From JAGDZR01 sp049115695 (lineage in GTDB: Bacteria > Bacteroidota > Bacteroidia > Cytophagales > Cyclobacteriaceae), in the NCBI GenBank assembly GCA_049115695.1, contig JAGDZR010000018.1:144623-208622 (forward strand): DNA of 64,000 nt, given 5' to 3'. The position numbers were made by a program, and so were the translations under genes. Within the stretch, counting starts at the first letter, position 1. Each line of letters opens with the position of its first letter. A model generated the notes under the pieces. That model was not told the DNA's origin, made no database searches, and was given only the letters and a program-made list of their open reading frames with translations. Below, piece after piece: positions 36,750-45,900 of the stretch.

Positions 36750-37386
36750 CAGCAAATAGGTTGAACTCATCAATAGAAATGGGTCGGAAACTTACAACTG
36801 TACCAGGAGAGAACAAAAATGAATTTTGATCCATGGGCTTAAATATGCTGATGGGAGTTCGACCAATGATATGCCATCCACCGGGCGCTTCCTGGGGATA
36901 AATGCATGTGTAGTTTCTGGAGATTGCGACTGATCCTTTTGGAACTTTTGGGAGTGGAGTGGTTTTCCGATCAAGTTTGAGTTGATCAGGAAGCCCACTG
37001 AGATATCCGAATCCAGGTATAAAACCCATCATTTGAACTTGAAACTGATTTGATGTGTGGTGATGGATTAACTCCTGTGGTGTTATGGAGAGGGCTCGTG
37101 CGGCAGCATTAATATCAAAGCCTAAAGTAGGGTCGTAGCAGCATGGGATGACAATTTCTTGCGTGCTTACAGGTTGAGCTTCAACGTCATCAATTTTAGA
37201 AACGATCTCCTGCATATCAGCAATATTGATTGTTTGATTTGGAGCATATAGTGTGACACAGTCTTCTCCTGATATTATTTCAATATCTGGGAAAGCAGAT
37301 TTCAACAATTGTTGTAGGAGATAGGGAGTTTTGACGTTTTGAACTTCAAAGCCAATATCACCAAGTTGTTTTATTTGATTACTCAA
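36742..37386 (-). CDS. pxpB: 5-oxoprolinase subunit PxpB (KipI family)
   Basis: The 214 aa show the KipI pattern: IVIPCCYDPTLGFDINAAAR, the MGFIPGFGYLSGLP motif, KVPKGSVAISRNYTCIYPQEAPGGWHIIGRTP and FLFSPGTVVSF. PxpB works with PxpC as the cyclic-imidic-acid-handling part of 5-oxoprolinase. It overlaps pxpA by four bases and pxpC by eight. Confidence 0.93.
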   Translation of the reverse strand: MSNQIKQLGDIGFEVQNVKTPYLLQQLLKSAFPDIEIISGEDCVTLYAPNQTINIADMQEIVSKIDDVEAQPVSTQEIVIPCCYDPTLGFDINAAARALSITPQELIHHHTSNQFQVQMMGFIPGFGYLSGLPDQLKLDRKTTPLPKVPKGSVAISRNYTCIYPQEAPGGWHIIGRTPISIFKPMDQNSFLFSPGTVVSFRPISIDEFNLFADD

Positions 37387-38141
37387 GGCGCTACTACGGC
37401 AATGTTGTGAGACTTCAATACCTGGTTTAACGAAACAAGCATATTGGTCGCGTTTGGACTATCGCCATGTATGCATATTGTTTCTGCCTCAATGGCAATT
37501 TTGTCTCCTTCTACTGTCTTAGCCTCATTTTGATTAATGATCGACAATACCTGTGATGTCACCCCTTCAACTGAGTCAATAACTGACCCATCTATGGATC
37601 TGGGAGCGAGTTTTCCATCGGCCGTGTATTTCCGATCACCAAAAGCTTCAGAGATGAATTTTATACCATATTTCTCCGCCTGAATTTGATGTTGAGAGCC
37701 TGCAAGACCATATAATTTTATGCCCAAATCAATATCAGCGATTACCTCGCATAATATCTCTGATAAGTTCCCTTTTAAAGCTGTGTCGTGATAAAGCGCT
37801 CCATGAGGTTTAACATGATGAAGTTGCACTCCAATACTTTCTGACATGCCCTTAAGCGCACTGATTTGATACTTTAATAGTGCTGAGAATTCCATTTCGG
37901 GAAGTTGCATGCTTCGCCGACCAAACCCTTGTAGATCGGGATATGAGGGATGAGCTCCAATGGCAACATTTAGCGATGCTGCAAGATTGATCGTTTGCAT
38001 GATAATCGTTGGATCACCAGCATGAAAACCACAGGCAATATTGCAGCTACTAATTCGTGACATCAATTCACGATCATCGGCTACCTTATACCGACCAAAT
38101 CCTTCACCCAAATCGCAGTTAAGGTCTATATTTTTTGTCAA
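37383..38141 (-). CDS. pxpA: 5-oxoprolinase subunit PxpA (LamB/YcsF family)
   Basis: The 252 aa begin NIDLNCDLGEGFGRYKVADD, the family hallmark. SSCNIACGFHAGDPTIIMQT, VAIGAHPSYPDLQGFGRR, HHVKPHGALYHD and the end AETICIHGDSPNA are also present. It overlaps the Nramp gene and pxpB by four bases each, so the cluster is translationally coupled. Confidence 0.95.
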   Translation of the reverse strand: MTKNIDLNCDLGEGFGRYKVADDRELMSRISSCNIACGFHAGDPTIIMQTINLAASLNVAIGAHPSYPDLQGFGRRSMQLPEMEFSALLKYQISALKGMSESIGVQLHHVKPHGALYHDTALKGNLSEILCEVIADIDLGIKLYGLAGSQHQIQAEKYGIKFISEAFGDRKYTADGKLAPRSIDGSVIDSVEGVTSQVLSIINQNEAKTVEGDKIAIEAETICIHGDSPNATNMLVSLNQVLKSHNIAVVAP

Positions 38142-39349
38142 AACAATAGGTAGATGGTTCTAATGCCTAATATACTGATTATGATGAGAACGGTTGCGCC
38201 TAGGAGATTGCTGATTGACCCGTTTCTATTTGATTGATCTAACAACTGCGAATTCATCATCCATAATAGTATTCCCCCAATAATGGGTAACAAAAGACCG
38301 TTTGCGAACTGTGCTGTTTGAATAATAATCAATGGCTTATATCCGCTAAGTCCGATACCCACACCAGCGAGAAGTACACTGATCCAGGTAATGCGAAACA
38401 ATGTGTTATTAAATAGAGGTTGCTGTCCGAGAATGCCTGTGAGTGCATAAGAAGCAGCAAGCGGAGCTGTGAGTGAAGAGGTGATTCCAGCGCCAAAGAT
38501 GCCAATAGACAAAAGTAATTTTGATTGACTACCTGTCGAAGAGGCCAATGCAGGAGCGAGATCAGCAAGTCCTGAGATACTTTCATTGCCCAGCATTACG
38601 GTTCCAAATGTGATTAAAATGCTCATCGATATGACCCCACCAATACAAATGGAAATAATCAAGTCCAAAAGAAATGAAGCCCTGCTACTTTCAATCCAAT
38701 TTTTGGCCACCGAGCTGGAATGCAAGAATAAATTGTAGGGAACTATGGTCGTACCTAATAGCGCCATGATCATGTATGTGCTGTTATCGGGACTAGATGG
38801 AGGTAGAAATGATGCCCACAAAAGTTGAAAGTCAATAGGGACTTGAACTAACGTAATGACAAAAACCAAGCCCATGAGAGCTACTACGAACACCAATGCC
38901 TTTTCCAGGAATTTGTATCCTCCCCAAAATAGAAGCGTAAATACCAAGCCGCTATTGGCAAGTAGTAAAACTTTAATGTCAATATCCCATTGCAATGTGC
39001 TGGAAATCCCTTGAAGGCCTAAGGTTGCACCCATCAAATTCCCGGATTGATAAGCGCTATTGCCAAACCATATGGCTAGAACGATAAGTGAAAAAACGGC
39101 AAGTCGTGCATATCTGTCCGTGATGATATACCGAAGGTTTTCAGCCAACCCTTTTTTAGTGGCCAGCCCAAGCCTTCCACTCATCTCTTGCAAAATAATA
39201 GTGGATGCTATTCCAAAAATCAAGGCCCAAAGTATGGAGTAGCCGAATTGAATGCCAGCCATTGCGCACGTGACAACCGTGCCAGGCCCTATGAATGCTG
39301 CGGTAATCAACATGCCAGGACCTAATCTAAATTTCCTCATACCCTGCAA
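38138..39349 (-). CDS. Nramp family transporter (YcsG-like)
   Basis: The 403 aa hold about 11 membrane helices with the Nramp N-terminal motif GPGMLITAAFIGPGTVVTCAMAG. LGTTIVPYNLFLHSS follows in the sixth helix, whereas metal-transporting Nramps have the DPGN and MPH motifs. Here the first helix reads GPGTV and the sixth IVPYN, so the metal ligands Asp and Met appear to be missing. As for B. subtilis ycsG next to ycsF-kipI-kipA, import of 5-oxoproline or a related organic substrate, not metal ions, is a reasonable inference. It is the first gene of the pxp operon. Confidence 0.85.
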   Translation of the reverse strand: MQGMRKFRLGPGMLITAAFIGPGTVVTCAMAGIQFGYSILWALIFGIASTIILQEMSGRLGLATKKGLAENLRYIITDRYARLAVFSLIVLAIWFGNSAYQSGNLMGATLGLQGISSTLQWDIDIKVLLLANSGLVFTLLFWGGYKFLEKALVFVVALMGLVFVITLVQVPIDFQLLWASFLPPSSPDNSTYMIMALLGTTIVPYNLFLHSSSVAKNWIESSRASFLLDLIISICIGGVISMSILITFGTVMLGNESISGLADLAPALASSTGSQSKLLLSIGIFGAGITSSLTAPLAASYALTGILGQQPLFNNTLFRITWISVLLAGVGIGLSGYKPLIIIQTAQFANGLLLPIIGGILLWMMNSQLLDQSNRNGSISNLLGATVLIIISILGIRTIYLLF

Positions 39350-39446
39350 AATACAGAATCAAGAAGAGTCAGTACTTCACATTTAATGATGCGCTGCTAA
39401 AAAATTAAAAATAGACTTGAAAGAAGAGAGGAGGCATTCCTCAGCA

Positions 39447-39830
39447 CTATGCCGCTACTGGTTGCCTTTTGGTGCTAAGTTCAATGCGCTGAATGGAGGA
39501 GACCAGCTGGTCTTCATTGAAGGGCTTCACTACATAATCTTCTGCACCGAGATCATCGGCTTTTTGCAGCATAGCCTGATTACCCACTGCGCTGATCATC
39601 AATATTTTTGAGGAAACCTCTGCCCTGATTGTTTCAAGGATATCAATTCCCATCATATCAGGAAGAATATTATCTAAGGTGATTAGATCAGGTTGCAACT
39701 CTATGGCCATGTCAATAGCATTCATGCCATTATTGCATTCACCAATAATCTCATATCCTCTTTTGATCAAAACTTTTTTGATCATTAATCTCATATAAGT
39801 GGAATCGTCGACAACAAGGGCAGTTTTCAT
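39447..39830 (-). CDS. single-domain response regulator (CheY-like)
   Basis: The 127 aa consist only of a receiver domain: acidic pair and start ALVVDDSTYMRLMIKKVL, phosphoacceptor aspartate in LITLDNILPDMMG, the Thr/Ser position in KILMISAVG and the lysine in DYVVKPF. There is no output domain, so it acts by protein contact, as in chemotaxis or as a phosphorelay step. No histidine kinase or che gene is nearby. Confidence 0.92.
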   Translation of the reverse strand: MKTALVVDDSTYMRLMIKKVLIKRGYEIIGECNNGMNAIDMAIELQPDLITLDNILPDMMGIDILETIRAEVSSKILMISAVGNQAMLQKADDLGAEDYVVKPFNEDQLVSSIQRIELSTKRQPVAA

Positions 39831-40009
39831 AGTGTTGTGGTTTTAGTTTTGATTGATTGAATTAGTTTGTTTCTATTTTGTAAAGTTGCTATGAATATGT
39901 GAGCTATCTAATTCGTGGTACTACCTGTTGTTTGTACGTAAATTGCGTAGATTAATTACACGTATGTACCCAATGATTTTGATGAAATTTTGAATAATCT
40001 ATTCTGCGT

Positions 40010-40873
40010 ATGTACTTGAAGATTTTGATGTGGTTTTTTGCCTTCTTGTCAATTGAGGCTGTTTTTTGCCAGGATTTGTCTGCTTATTATCCGAGTGTAG
40101 AAGGCGAGCTGATCAGGCACACTTATTATCACCTTGATTATAATGAAGCGCATGAGCAGCCCAATTGGGTCATTTATTTTGCTGATCCTGTTGGAAATCA
40201 AACTCGAATTGATCGCTTTAAACCAGACCCAGATATTTCTTCCGGTTCTGCTACACTTGATGATTATAAGGGAAGTGGCTATGATCGCGGGCATTTATGC
40301 CCTGCAGCAGATATGAAGCGAAATGTCCAGTCAATGACCGAGTCTTTTTTCATGTCAAATATGAGCCCACAGGCACCTTCATTCAATCGTGGCATATGGA
40401 AAAACCTCGAAGCTCTGATTAGGAATTGGAGTTTGGCAAATGATAAAGATTTGGTTGTGACAGGAGGAATATTAACGGAGACTTGTGGAAGTATTGGCCA
40501 TGGTGTCACTGTTCCGTGCTCATATTACAAAATATATGTTGATTTGGAAAAAATGAAGGGAATTGGATTTGTTCTTAAGAATGAAGCCAGTTCCGAACCC
40601 ATACAATCTTTTGCGGTTTCCATTGATGAAATAGAGGAATTAACAGGAATAGACTTTTTTGCTCAACTTGACGATGCGCAGCAGACGCAAATAGAAGGAA
40701 GTTTCGAATTGGACTCCTTTGCATGGAATAGCGCTACAATGACCAGGCAAAACTTGGCTGCTCCTGCCAAAGAACAAACAGGTGTTCAGTGTCAAGGGAT
40801 CACTAGCGCAGGCAAAAGGTGTTCAAGAATCATTGGCGCAAGTGAGTCGTATTGCTGGCAGCACGAAAAGTAG
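40010..40873 (+). CDS. secreted DNA/RNA non-specific endonuclease with zinc-knuckle-like tail
   Basis: The 287 aa start with a signal peptide (MYLKILMWFFAFLSIEAVFC). The EndoG/NUC fold is complete: catalytic D92-R-G-H95 in YDRGHLCPAADMKRN, SNMSPQAPSFNRGIWKNLE with the metal-binding Asn, and VTGGIL. Such enzymes cut double- and single-stranded DNA and RNA outside the cell. The last 30 residues (CQGITSAGKRCSR, then CWQHEK) form a C-C-C-H pattern like small treble-clef tails seen on surface nucleases. It is the last chromosomal gene before the island. The 5' end is partly duplicated 46 bases upstream. Confidence 0.88.
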   Translation: MYLKILMWFFAFLSIEAVFCQDLSAYYPSVEGELIRHTYYHLDYNEAHEQPNWVIYFADPVGNQTRIDRFKPDPDISSGSATLDDYKGSGYDRGHLCPAADMKRNVQSMTESFFMSNMSPQAPSFNRGIWKNLEALIRNWSLANDKDLVVTGGILTETCGSIGHGVTVPCSYYKIYVDLEKMKGIGFVLKNEASSEPIQSFAVSIDEIEELTGIDFFAQLDDAQQTQIEGSFELDSFAWNSATMTRQNLAAPAKEQTGVQCQGITSAGKRCSRIIGASESYCWQHEK

Positions 40874-40987
40874 ATCTCGTTTTGATCGGGAAGGGCCAAC
40901 AATTGCTAATGAGAACCCTTTTCAACGCATTTGGAAACAAATTGCCAGGCGCTTATGCATGAGTTGTACAGTTGAAACTGAGGGCAT

Positions 40988-41017
40988 AAAAAAACCTCAC
41001 CAATCGCTTGATGAGGT
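40988..41017 (-). terminator. rho-independent terminator of the original tRNA-Asn
   Basis: ACCTCA (40994-40999) and TGAGGT (41012-41017) pair, with further CAA/TTG pairing inside. On the minus strand a T-run of seven follows. It lies directly downstream of the tRNA 3' fragment, as expected of the pre-insertion tRNA gene. Confidence 0.7.
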
Positions 41018-41024
41018 AAAAAAT

Positions 41025-41070
41025 GCTCCTCCTCTTGGGCTCGANNCCAAGGACCCTCTGATTAACAGTC
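41025..41070 (-). other. attachment site: displaced 3' fragment of tRNA-Asn(GTT)
   Basis: Read on the minus strand it contains GACTGTTAATCAGAGGGTCC (anticodon loop CTGTTAA, anticodon GTT, and the 3' anticodon stem), the T-arm CTTGG...CCAAG and acceptor AGGAGGA with discriminator G; CCA is not encoded. The 5' half is absent: the sequence before GACTG does not pair with TCAGA, so the break is in the anticodon stem. Two N (41045-41046) replace what should be a single base in the T-loop, judging from the right copy. Confidence 0.8.
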
Positions 41071-41144
41071 TCAACAGTATATGTAATAGGTGTTTATATA
41101 TGATCATAAGTATTTGTATATCAGCAATATAGATGAAACAAATA

Positions 41145-41175
41145 TTTGCAAATATGAGTAGTTAGAATAGGTTTG
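41145..41175 (+). promoter_or_regulatory. integrase promoter
   Basis: TTTG (41145-41148), a 19-base spacer and TAGGTTTG (41168-41175) match both halves of the Bacteroidota consensus (TTTG, about 19, TAnnTTTG). It gives a leader of about 44 bases to the integrase ATG at 41225. The direct-repeat element begins at the very next base, so a protein bound there would cover the transcription start. Confidence 0.65.
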
Positions 41176-41199
41176 TTACTCAAATTGTTATGCAAATTA
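41176..41199 (+). repeat. left-end direct-repeat element (possible recombinase or excisionase arm site)
   Basis: Two related 10-mers, TTACTCAAAT and TTATGCAAAT, are spaced 12 bases start to start. The 24-base block matches the block at 63910-63933 at 19 of 24 positions in the same orientation. Confidence 0.5.
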
Positions 41200-41224
41200 T
41201 TTATAACCAAACATCATATATACC

Positions 41225-42466
41225 ATGAATAATATTACAACAACCTTCGTGTTAGATAAGAGAAGGACCCTTGAAAATGGCACACACCCAGTTAAACTCC
41301 GTATGACATACTTGCGAAAGTCTCGAATGTTTAGTGTCGTTGACGAACACGACCAAAGCGTCTCGCTTGATCCATCCTCCTTTGATAAAATAAGAAATGG
41401 AACACGACTATCAACAGATCTGAGAGCGGTCAGAAAAGTTATATTCAGCAATATTGAAAAAGCTGATGAGACGGTTCAGCGAATTGTCCAAAATAATCCA
41501 CCTTTCGAATTTTATAAATATGATCAATTGACCAACCGAAGAGTCAAGTACCATTCAATCGCAGGAATATTTGATTTAATTATTGATGAGAACGTAAATG
41601 AAGAAAGGTATGGCAATGCAAGTACCTATGCAACTGTGAAACATAGCCTTCAGGACTTCTTAGATATTGATAATCTCCATCCAAGAGAAGTGAATGTGAA
41701 GTTTCTCAAGGCTTTTGAGCATTTCCTTATCAATTCTCGAGGATTGAGTTATATCTCAGTGAGTTCGTACATGAGAACTTTACGGGCGATGGTCAATAGA
41801 GCGATAAATATGTCCATCCTTGATCGAAACTATTACCCATTTGGTAGAGGTCGATATATGATTCCCAGGCAAGCAGCTCGAAAAAAAGCCCTTCCTAAAG
41901 CTGATGCAATTAAGTTGATTAAACTAAAACTTCCGAAACACTCTAGCCGATGGTATGCACATCAATATTTCCTTTTATCAATGTATTGCAATGGAATGAA
42001 CTTCGGTGACATTGCAGAGTTAAAGAAAACGGACTATAACGGAGAATGGATAACATTCTATCGAAGGAAAACAAAAACAACCTCTAGTACAAAAAAGCAA
42101 ATTCGAGTTGCAGTAGTTGATGAAATAAAAGCAATTATCAATAATCTAAAGGCTGATGACGGAATATATCTGTTTCCAATTTTGGATGACCGTGATGATG
42201 CAAAGCGTCAAAGAGAAGTAAGGCAGCAGTTTATACAAAACACAAATAAGGCAATGAAAAAAATTGCTGCAGAGCTTGATATTGACCCCAAAATAAGTAC
42301 CAACTATGCGAGACATACGTTTGCAACACTACATAAACAAAAGGGAACAAATATTATGATGATTAGTGATGCAATGGGGCATACATCTATCAAGACTACA
42401 CAGATATATTTCGATAGTTTTGATGATGATGCATTAAGAGACATGAACAAAGGTTTATTTGAATAA
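41225..42466 (+). CDS. tyrosine recombinase / site-specific integrase
   Basis: The 413 aa have an arm-binding N-terminus, a SAM-like core-binding domain (about 115-210; ATVKHSLQDFLDIDNLHPRE) and a catalytic domain. Catalytic residues seen are R363-H364 in YARHTFATLH, H386 in GHTSIKTTQ and nucleophile Y395 in QIYFDS, with a likely beta-hairpin lysine in YRRKTKTTSS. The box I arginine is not at its usual place: the segment reads C255-N-G-M-N-F-G-D-I. It belongs to the family of integrases on Bacteroidota transposons and islands, and its adjacency to the tRNA fragment makes it the island integrase. Confidence 0.93.
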   Translation: MNNITTTFVLDKRRTLENGTHPVKLRMTYLRKSRMFSVVDEHDQSVSLDPSSFDKIRNGTRLSTDLRAVRKVIFSNIEKADETVQRIVQNNPPFEFYKYDQLTNRRVKYHSIAGIFDLIIDENVNEERYGNASTYATVKHSLQDFLDIDNLHPREVNVKFLKAFEHFLINSRGLSYISVSSYMRTLRAMVNRAINMSILDRNYYPFGRGRYMIPRQAARKKALPKADAIKLIKLKLPKHSSRWYAHQYFLLSMYCNGMNFGDIAELKKTDYNGEWITFYRRKTKTTSSTKKQIRVAVVDEIKAIINNLKADDGIYLFPILDDRDDAKRQREVRQQFIQNTNKAMKKIAAELDIDPKISTNYARHTFATLHKQKGTNIMMISDAMGHTSIKTTQIYFDSFDDDALRDMNKGLFE

Positions 42467-42474
42467 ACTATGTT

Positions 42475-42540
42475 ATGCGATCTGAAGACCTTAAAGAAAT
42501 GTGCAATACATCTGGGGATTCAGATCGCATTATTATTTTT
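42475..42540 (+). terminator. long-loop hairpin after the integrase
   Basis: ATGCGATCTGAA (42475-42486) and TTCAGATCGCAT (42519-42530) are a perfect 12-bp inverted repeat with a 32-base loop, followed by TATTATTTTT. Its place just after the integrase stop supports a terminator. The long loop also leaves room for a protein-binding dyad. Confidence 0.5.
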
Positions 42541-42976
42541 CGGTTTGCTATCGTTGAAATAGATTCTTCTTTGAATTAGACCTGTTGGACCATTTTTGGA
42601 TAATTTAATCAAACACTGAAGGAAATTGACTTATTGGCACAATACATCATTTATTGGTCAGATTGCCTTTTCTAATAACTAAAGACTTGACCGGAAGGAA
42701 ACACCACAAAACACCAGATTAAAAAACTACCAATTCATTAATAATGCTTAACGGGACCCGTTTTGGTTTTTTGATTTATAGTTCTTAACTATGCTCCCTA
42801 AGATTTAAGTAACTCAATTTTTAAGAACTAAAATATACCGCTATTGATCTCTACCACAGGTTATTCGACCGGCATTTCTTTTTGATTTCAGAATTCATTG
42901 GTCCCAATGGATAAGGGACCCGTGTTGCTCAAACCAATCTTGATAGCCAGATCAACCTTAAAAACCAAATCACTAA
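42541..42976. other. non-coding stretch upstream of the RHS gene
   Basis: No plausible gene was found in about 435 bases. The 9-mer GGGACCCGT occurs twice (42753-42761 and 42915-42923), and a short dyad ATAGTT..AACTAT stands near 42778-42790. No clear TAnnTTTG box was seen, so the promoter of the RHS cluster is not identified. Confidence 0.5.
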
Positions 42977-45900
42977 ATGAATAAGAAATTGAAATCCTTT
43001 TCACTTCTCGGAGCACTGCTCCTGATTATTCAGTTAGATCTCAGTGCGCAGACGATCGCAGGTGAGACCATCGTTTTAGATGCCATTGAGGAAGCAACTC
43101 CTGAGCACAATATCAAGGTGGTCAACTCCTATACACTGCAGGCGCCTCCTGAAGGGGAGATCACCATCAGTGCGGCGACCAATGGGGAATGGACAGTAGA
43201 GCTGATCCCGCAGACCAATCCAAATGTACCTCCTACATTTAGTCAAAACTTTCTGCGCACAGAGACCGCTATGGAGCCCATCACTGATGAGCTCGACTTT
43301 GCTGGAAGAGGTAGTGAGTCGGTGATCACCACATTTGACTACAGCGATGGACTGGGCAGACCTACACAATCGATCGGAGTAGAAGTGAGCCCGGGAGGGA
43401 ATGATGTCATTCAACCACACGAGTATAACCTGACTACCGGTAGAGTAGATAGATCCTTTTTGCCCTATACTGATGGAGAAGTCACCAACCCTGGAGAATT
43501 AAGAGCTGATCCGATTACAGATCAGAACGCCTTTTATGCAACAACATCAACTATACCAAACATAGCTAAAGATGCACGCCCCTTCGCTGAAACGGATTAT
43601 GAAAACTCACCCGTAAGTAGAGTGACCAGTACTACCGGACTGGGAGCAGCGTACAGTGATGTGACCAGCGAATACGATTACATGATCTTCGATCCGGATG
43701 TACATGGTGTTTCTGGAATAAATGCCAACATCATTAAATACAAAATATCAGGGAATAGTCTGATCAAAGAAGCCGATAATTATGGGCTGGCACAGCTGAC
43801 CATTAGCGAAGTGCAAAACGAAGCATCTGCTAGCATCACCGTAAAGTCTCAATCCATAACTGACCTGCGAGGACTTAACATCGCCAATCGCATCTGGGAT
43901 GGTACCAACTGGGTGACCACCTACAACGTCTATGACGACATGGGGCGTCTGCGATTTGTGCTGCCGCCCAATTTCAATGGAGCTGGTATAACAGATCTGC
44001 ATTTAGCCGAGTTAGCGTTTATGTATCAATATGATCATCGAGGGAGACTGATCGCAGAGCACAAGCCAGGCCAGTTATCTCTCAATGTAGATGGGACGCT
44101 CAATGAGACTTACTGGAACTATTATGTCTATGATCAGTGGGACAGGCTAGTACTGGAGCAGGACCCTGAGCTAGGTACCCAAAACAAGTACCGCTTCTAT
44201 AAATACGACAATTTCAATCGATTGATTTTCACAGGTAACTATAGTAGCAATGATGATCTTTCGACTATCCGAACAGCCGCCATGGCGGAGACTGATCGTT
44301 TTGAATCGTGGGTGGATGATAATACACCGGAAATCGGATACACACATACCACCACTTTTCCAACAGACGTAGAGATTGACAAAGTCAAAGCCGTCTATTT
44401 CTATGACAGCTACGACTGCAAGTCCGACCTGGGCTGGGCAACAGCTCTCGACTACACTTCGCCTTCCGAGCTGACTGTGCCATCTGTTGCCAACACTAAC
44501 GTACTTGATCTCACAACAGGCAGCATGGTGAAAACCACCGATAATATCTGGTTGCGCAGCGTGGTATACTATGACGATCGCTATCGAGCCATACAAACTA
44601 TTACAGAGAATCATCTGGGTGGGACTGATAAGCTTACCACGCAACTGGAATGGGATGGAGAAGTGACGGCAACTCTACTTGAGCATGATGGTCCTGAAGA
44701 TGTGAAGCTGCTCAATGAATATGAGTACGACACACAGGGCCGATTGCTAGCCAGTTATCTTCAGATAAATACCGAACCAAAAGTCCAAACAGCGGCCTAT
44801 GACTACAATGAGCTGGGAGAGGTAATCTCCAAAGAGTTGCACAGTATAGCAGGTGGGACCCCACTGCAAACCCTGGACTATAGCTATACCATTCAAGGCT
44901 GGTTGAAGACCATCAATGATCCGGCGCTTACAGGAGATGACGTATTCGGAGCGAAGTATTATTACGAAGATGCCCCATCAGAGGCCCGGACGGATGGTAG
45001 CATAGCCGCCATAGAGTGGAATGGAGACAATCAACTGGCAGAAGGCTCTCCACAACGTACACTACAGACTTATACCTACAACGAGGAGAACCAGCTAGAG
45101 GGAATGGACTATGCTACGGGTGATGGATCTACTTGGACAAGCAATGCAGGTGATTACAATACCAGCACCACCTATGACGAAAATGGCAATATCCAAACCA
45201 TGATTCGAAATGAGGCCGGTACCGAGATCGACAATCTGACCTACACTTATAAACCAGGAAGTAACCGGCTGGATCAGGTAGAAGATGCCTCGGGTGATGA
45301 AAAGGGATTTAAGAACCAGGGAGTCACCATGACCAAAGAGTATGACTACAATGCTAACGGAGATCTAGCGGCAGATGAAAACAAAGAGATTGTTTCAATC
45401 ACGTATAACAAGTTCCTAAATCTGCCAAAACGCATTGAATTCTTTGACGGAAGCGCTGTAACCTACATCTACGACATGGCCGGCAATAGACTCAATAAGA
45501 CCATTTCAGATGGAGATGGCAACATCATCTACTCCGAAGACTATGTAGGACCAATTGTGTATCGCAATGGCGTTATCCACTACATCTATACCGAGCAGGG
45601 GCGTGCCATCAGGCAGGACATAGCTGGCCAGGAGTACCATCATGAGTACTATATCACCGACCATCAGGGCAATACACGCGCAGCGTTTGGCATCTTACCG
45701 GAGCGTAATATCTACAGTGCGACAATGGAAGTGTATGCTGCTGATCAGGAAGAAAACGACTTTGTGATTAACGCTGCTACAAGGTCTTCTGATCAGAATC
45801 ATACTCCTGGTGGCTTTAACAGTGCGAAATTAACAGGGACAAGCAATGTATTAGGGCCTGCTAAGGTAATTCGATATAATTCGGGTGATCAGGTGGATAT

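Noticed and set aside
42753..42923. GGGACCCGT repeated twice upstream of the RHS gene as an operator
   Set aside because: Only two 9-mers 162 bases apart, without further symmetry or relation to a promoter.
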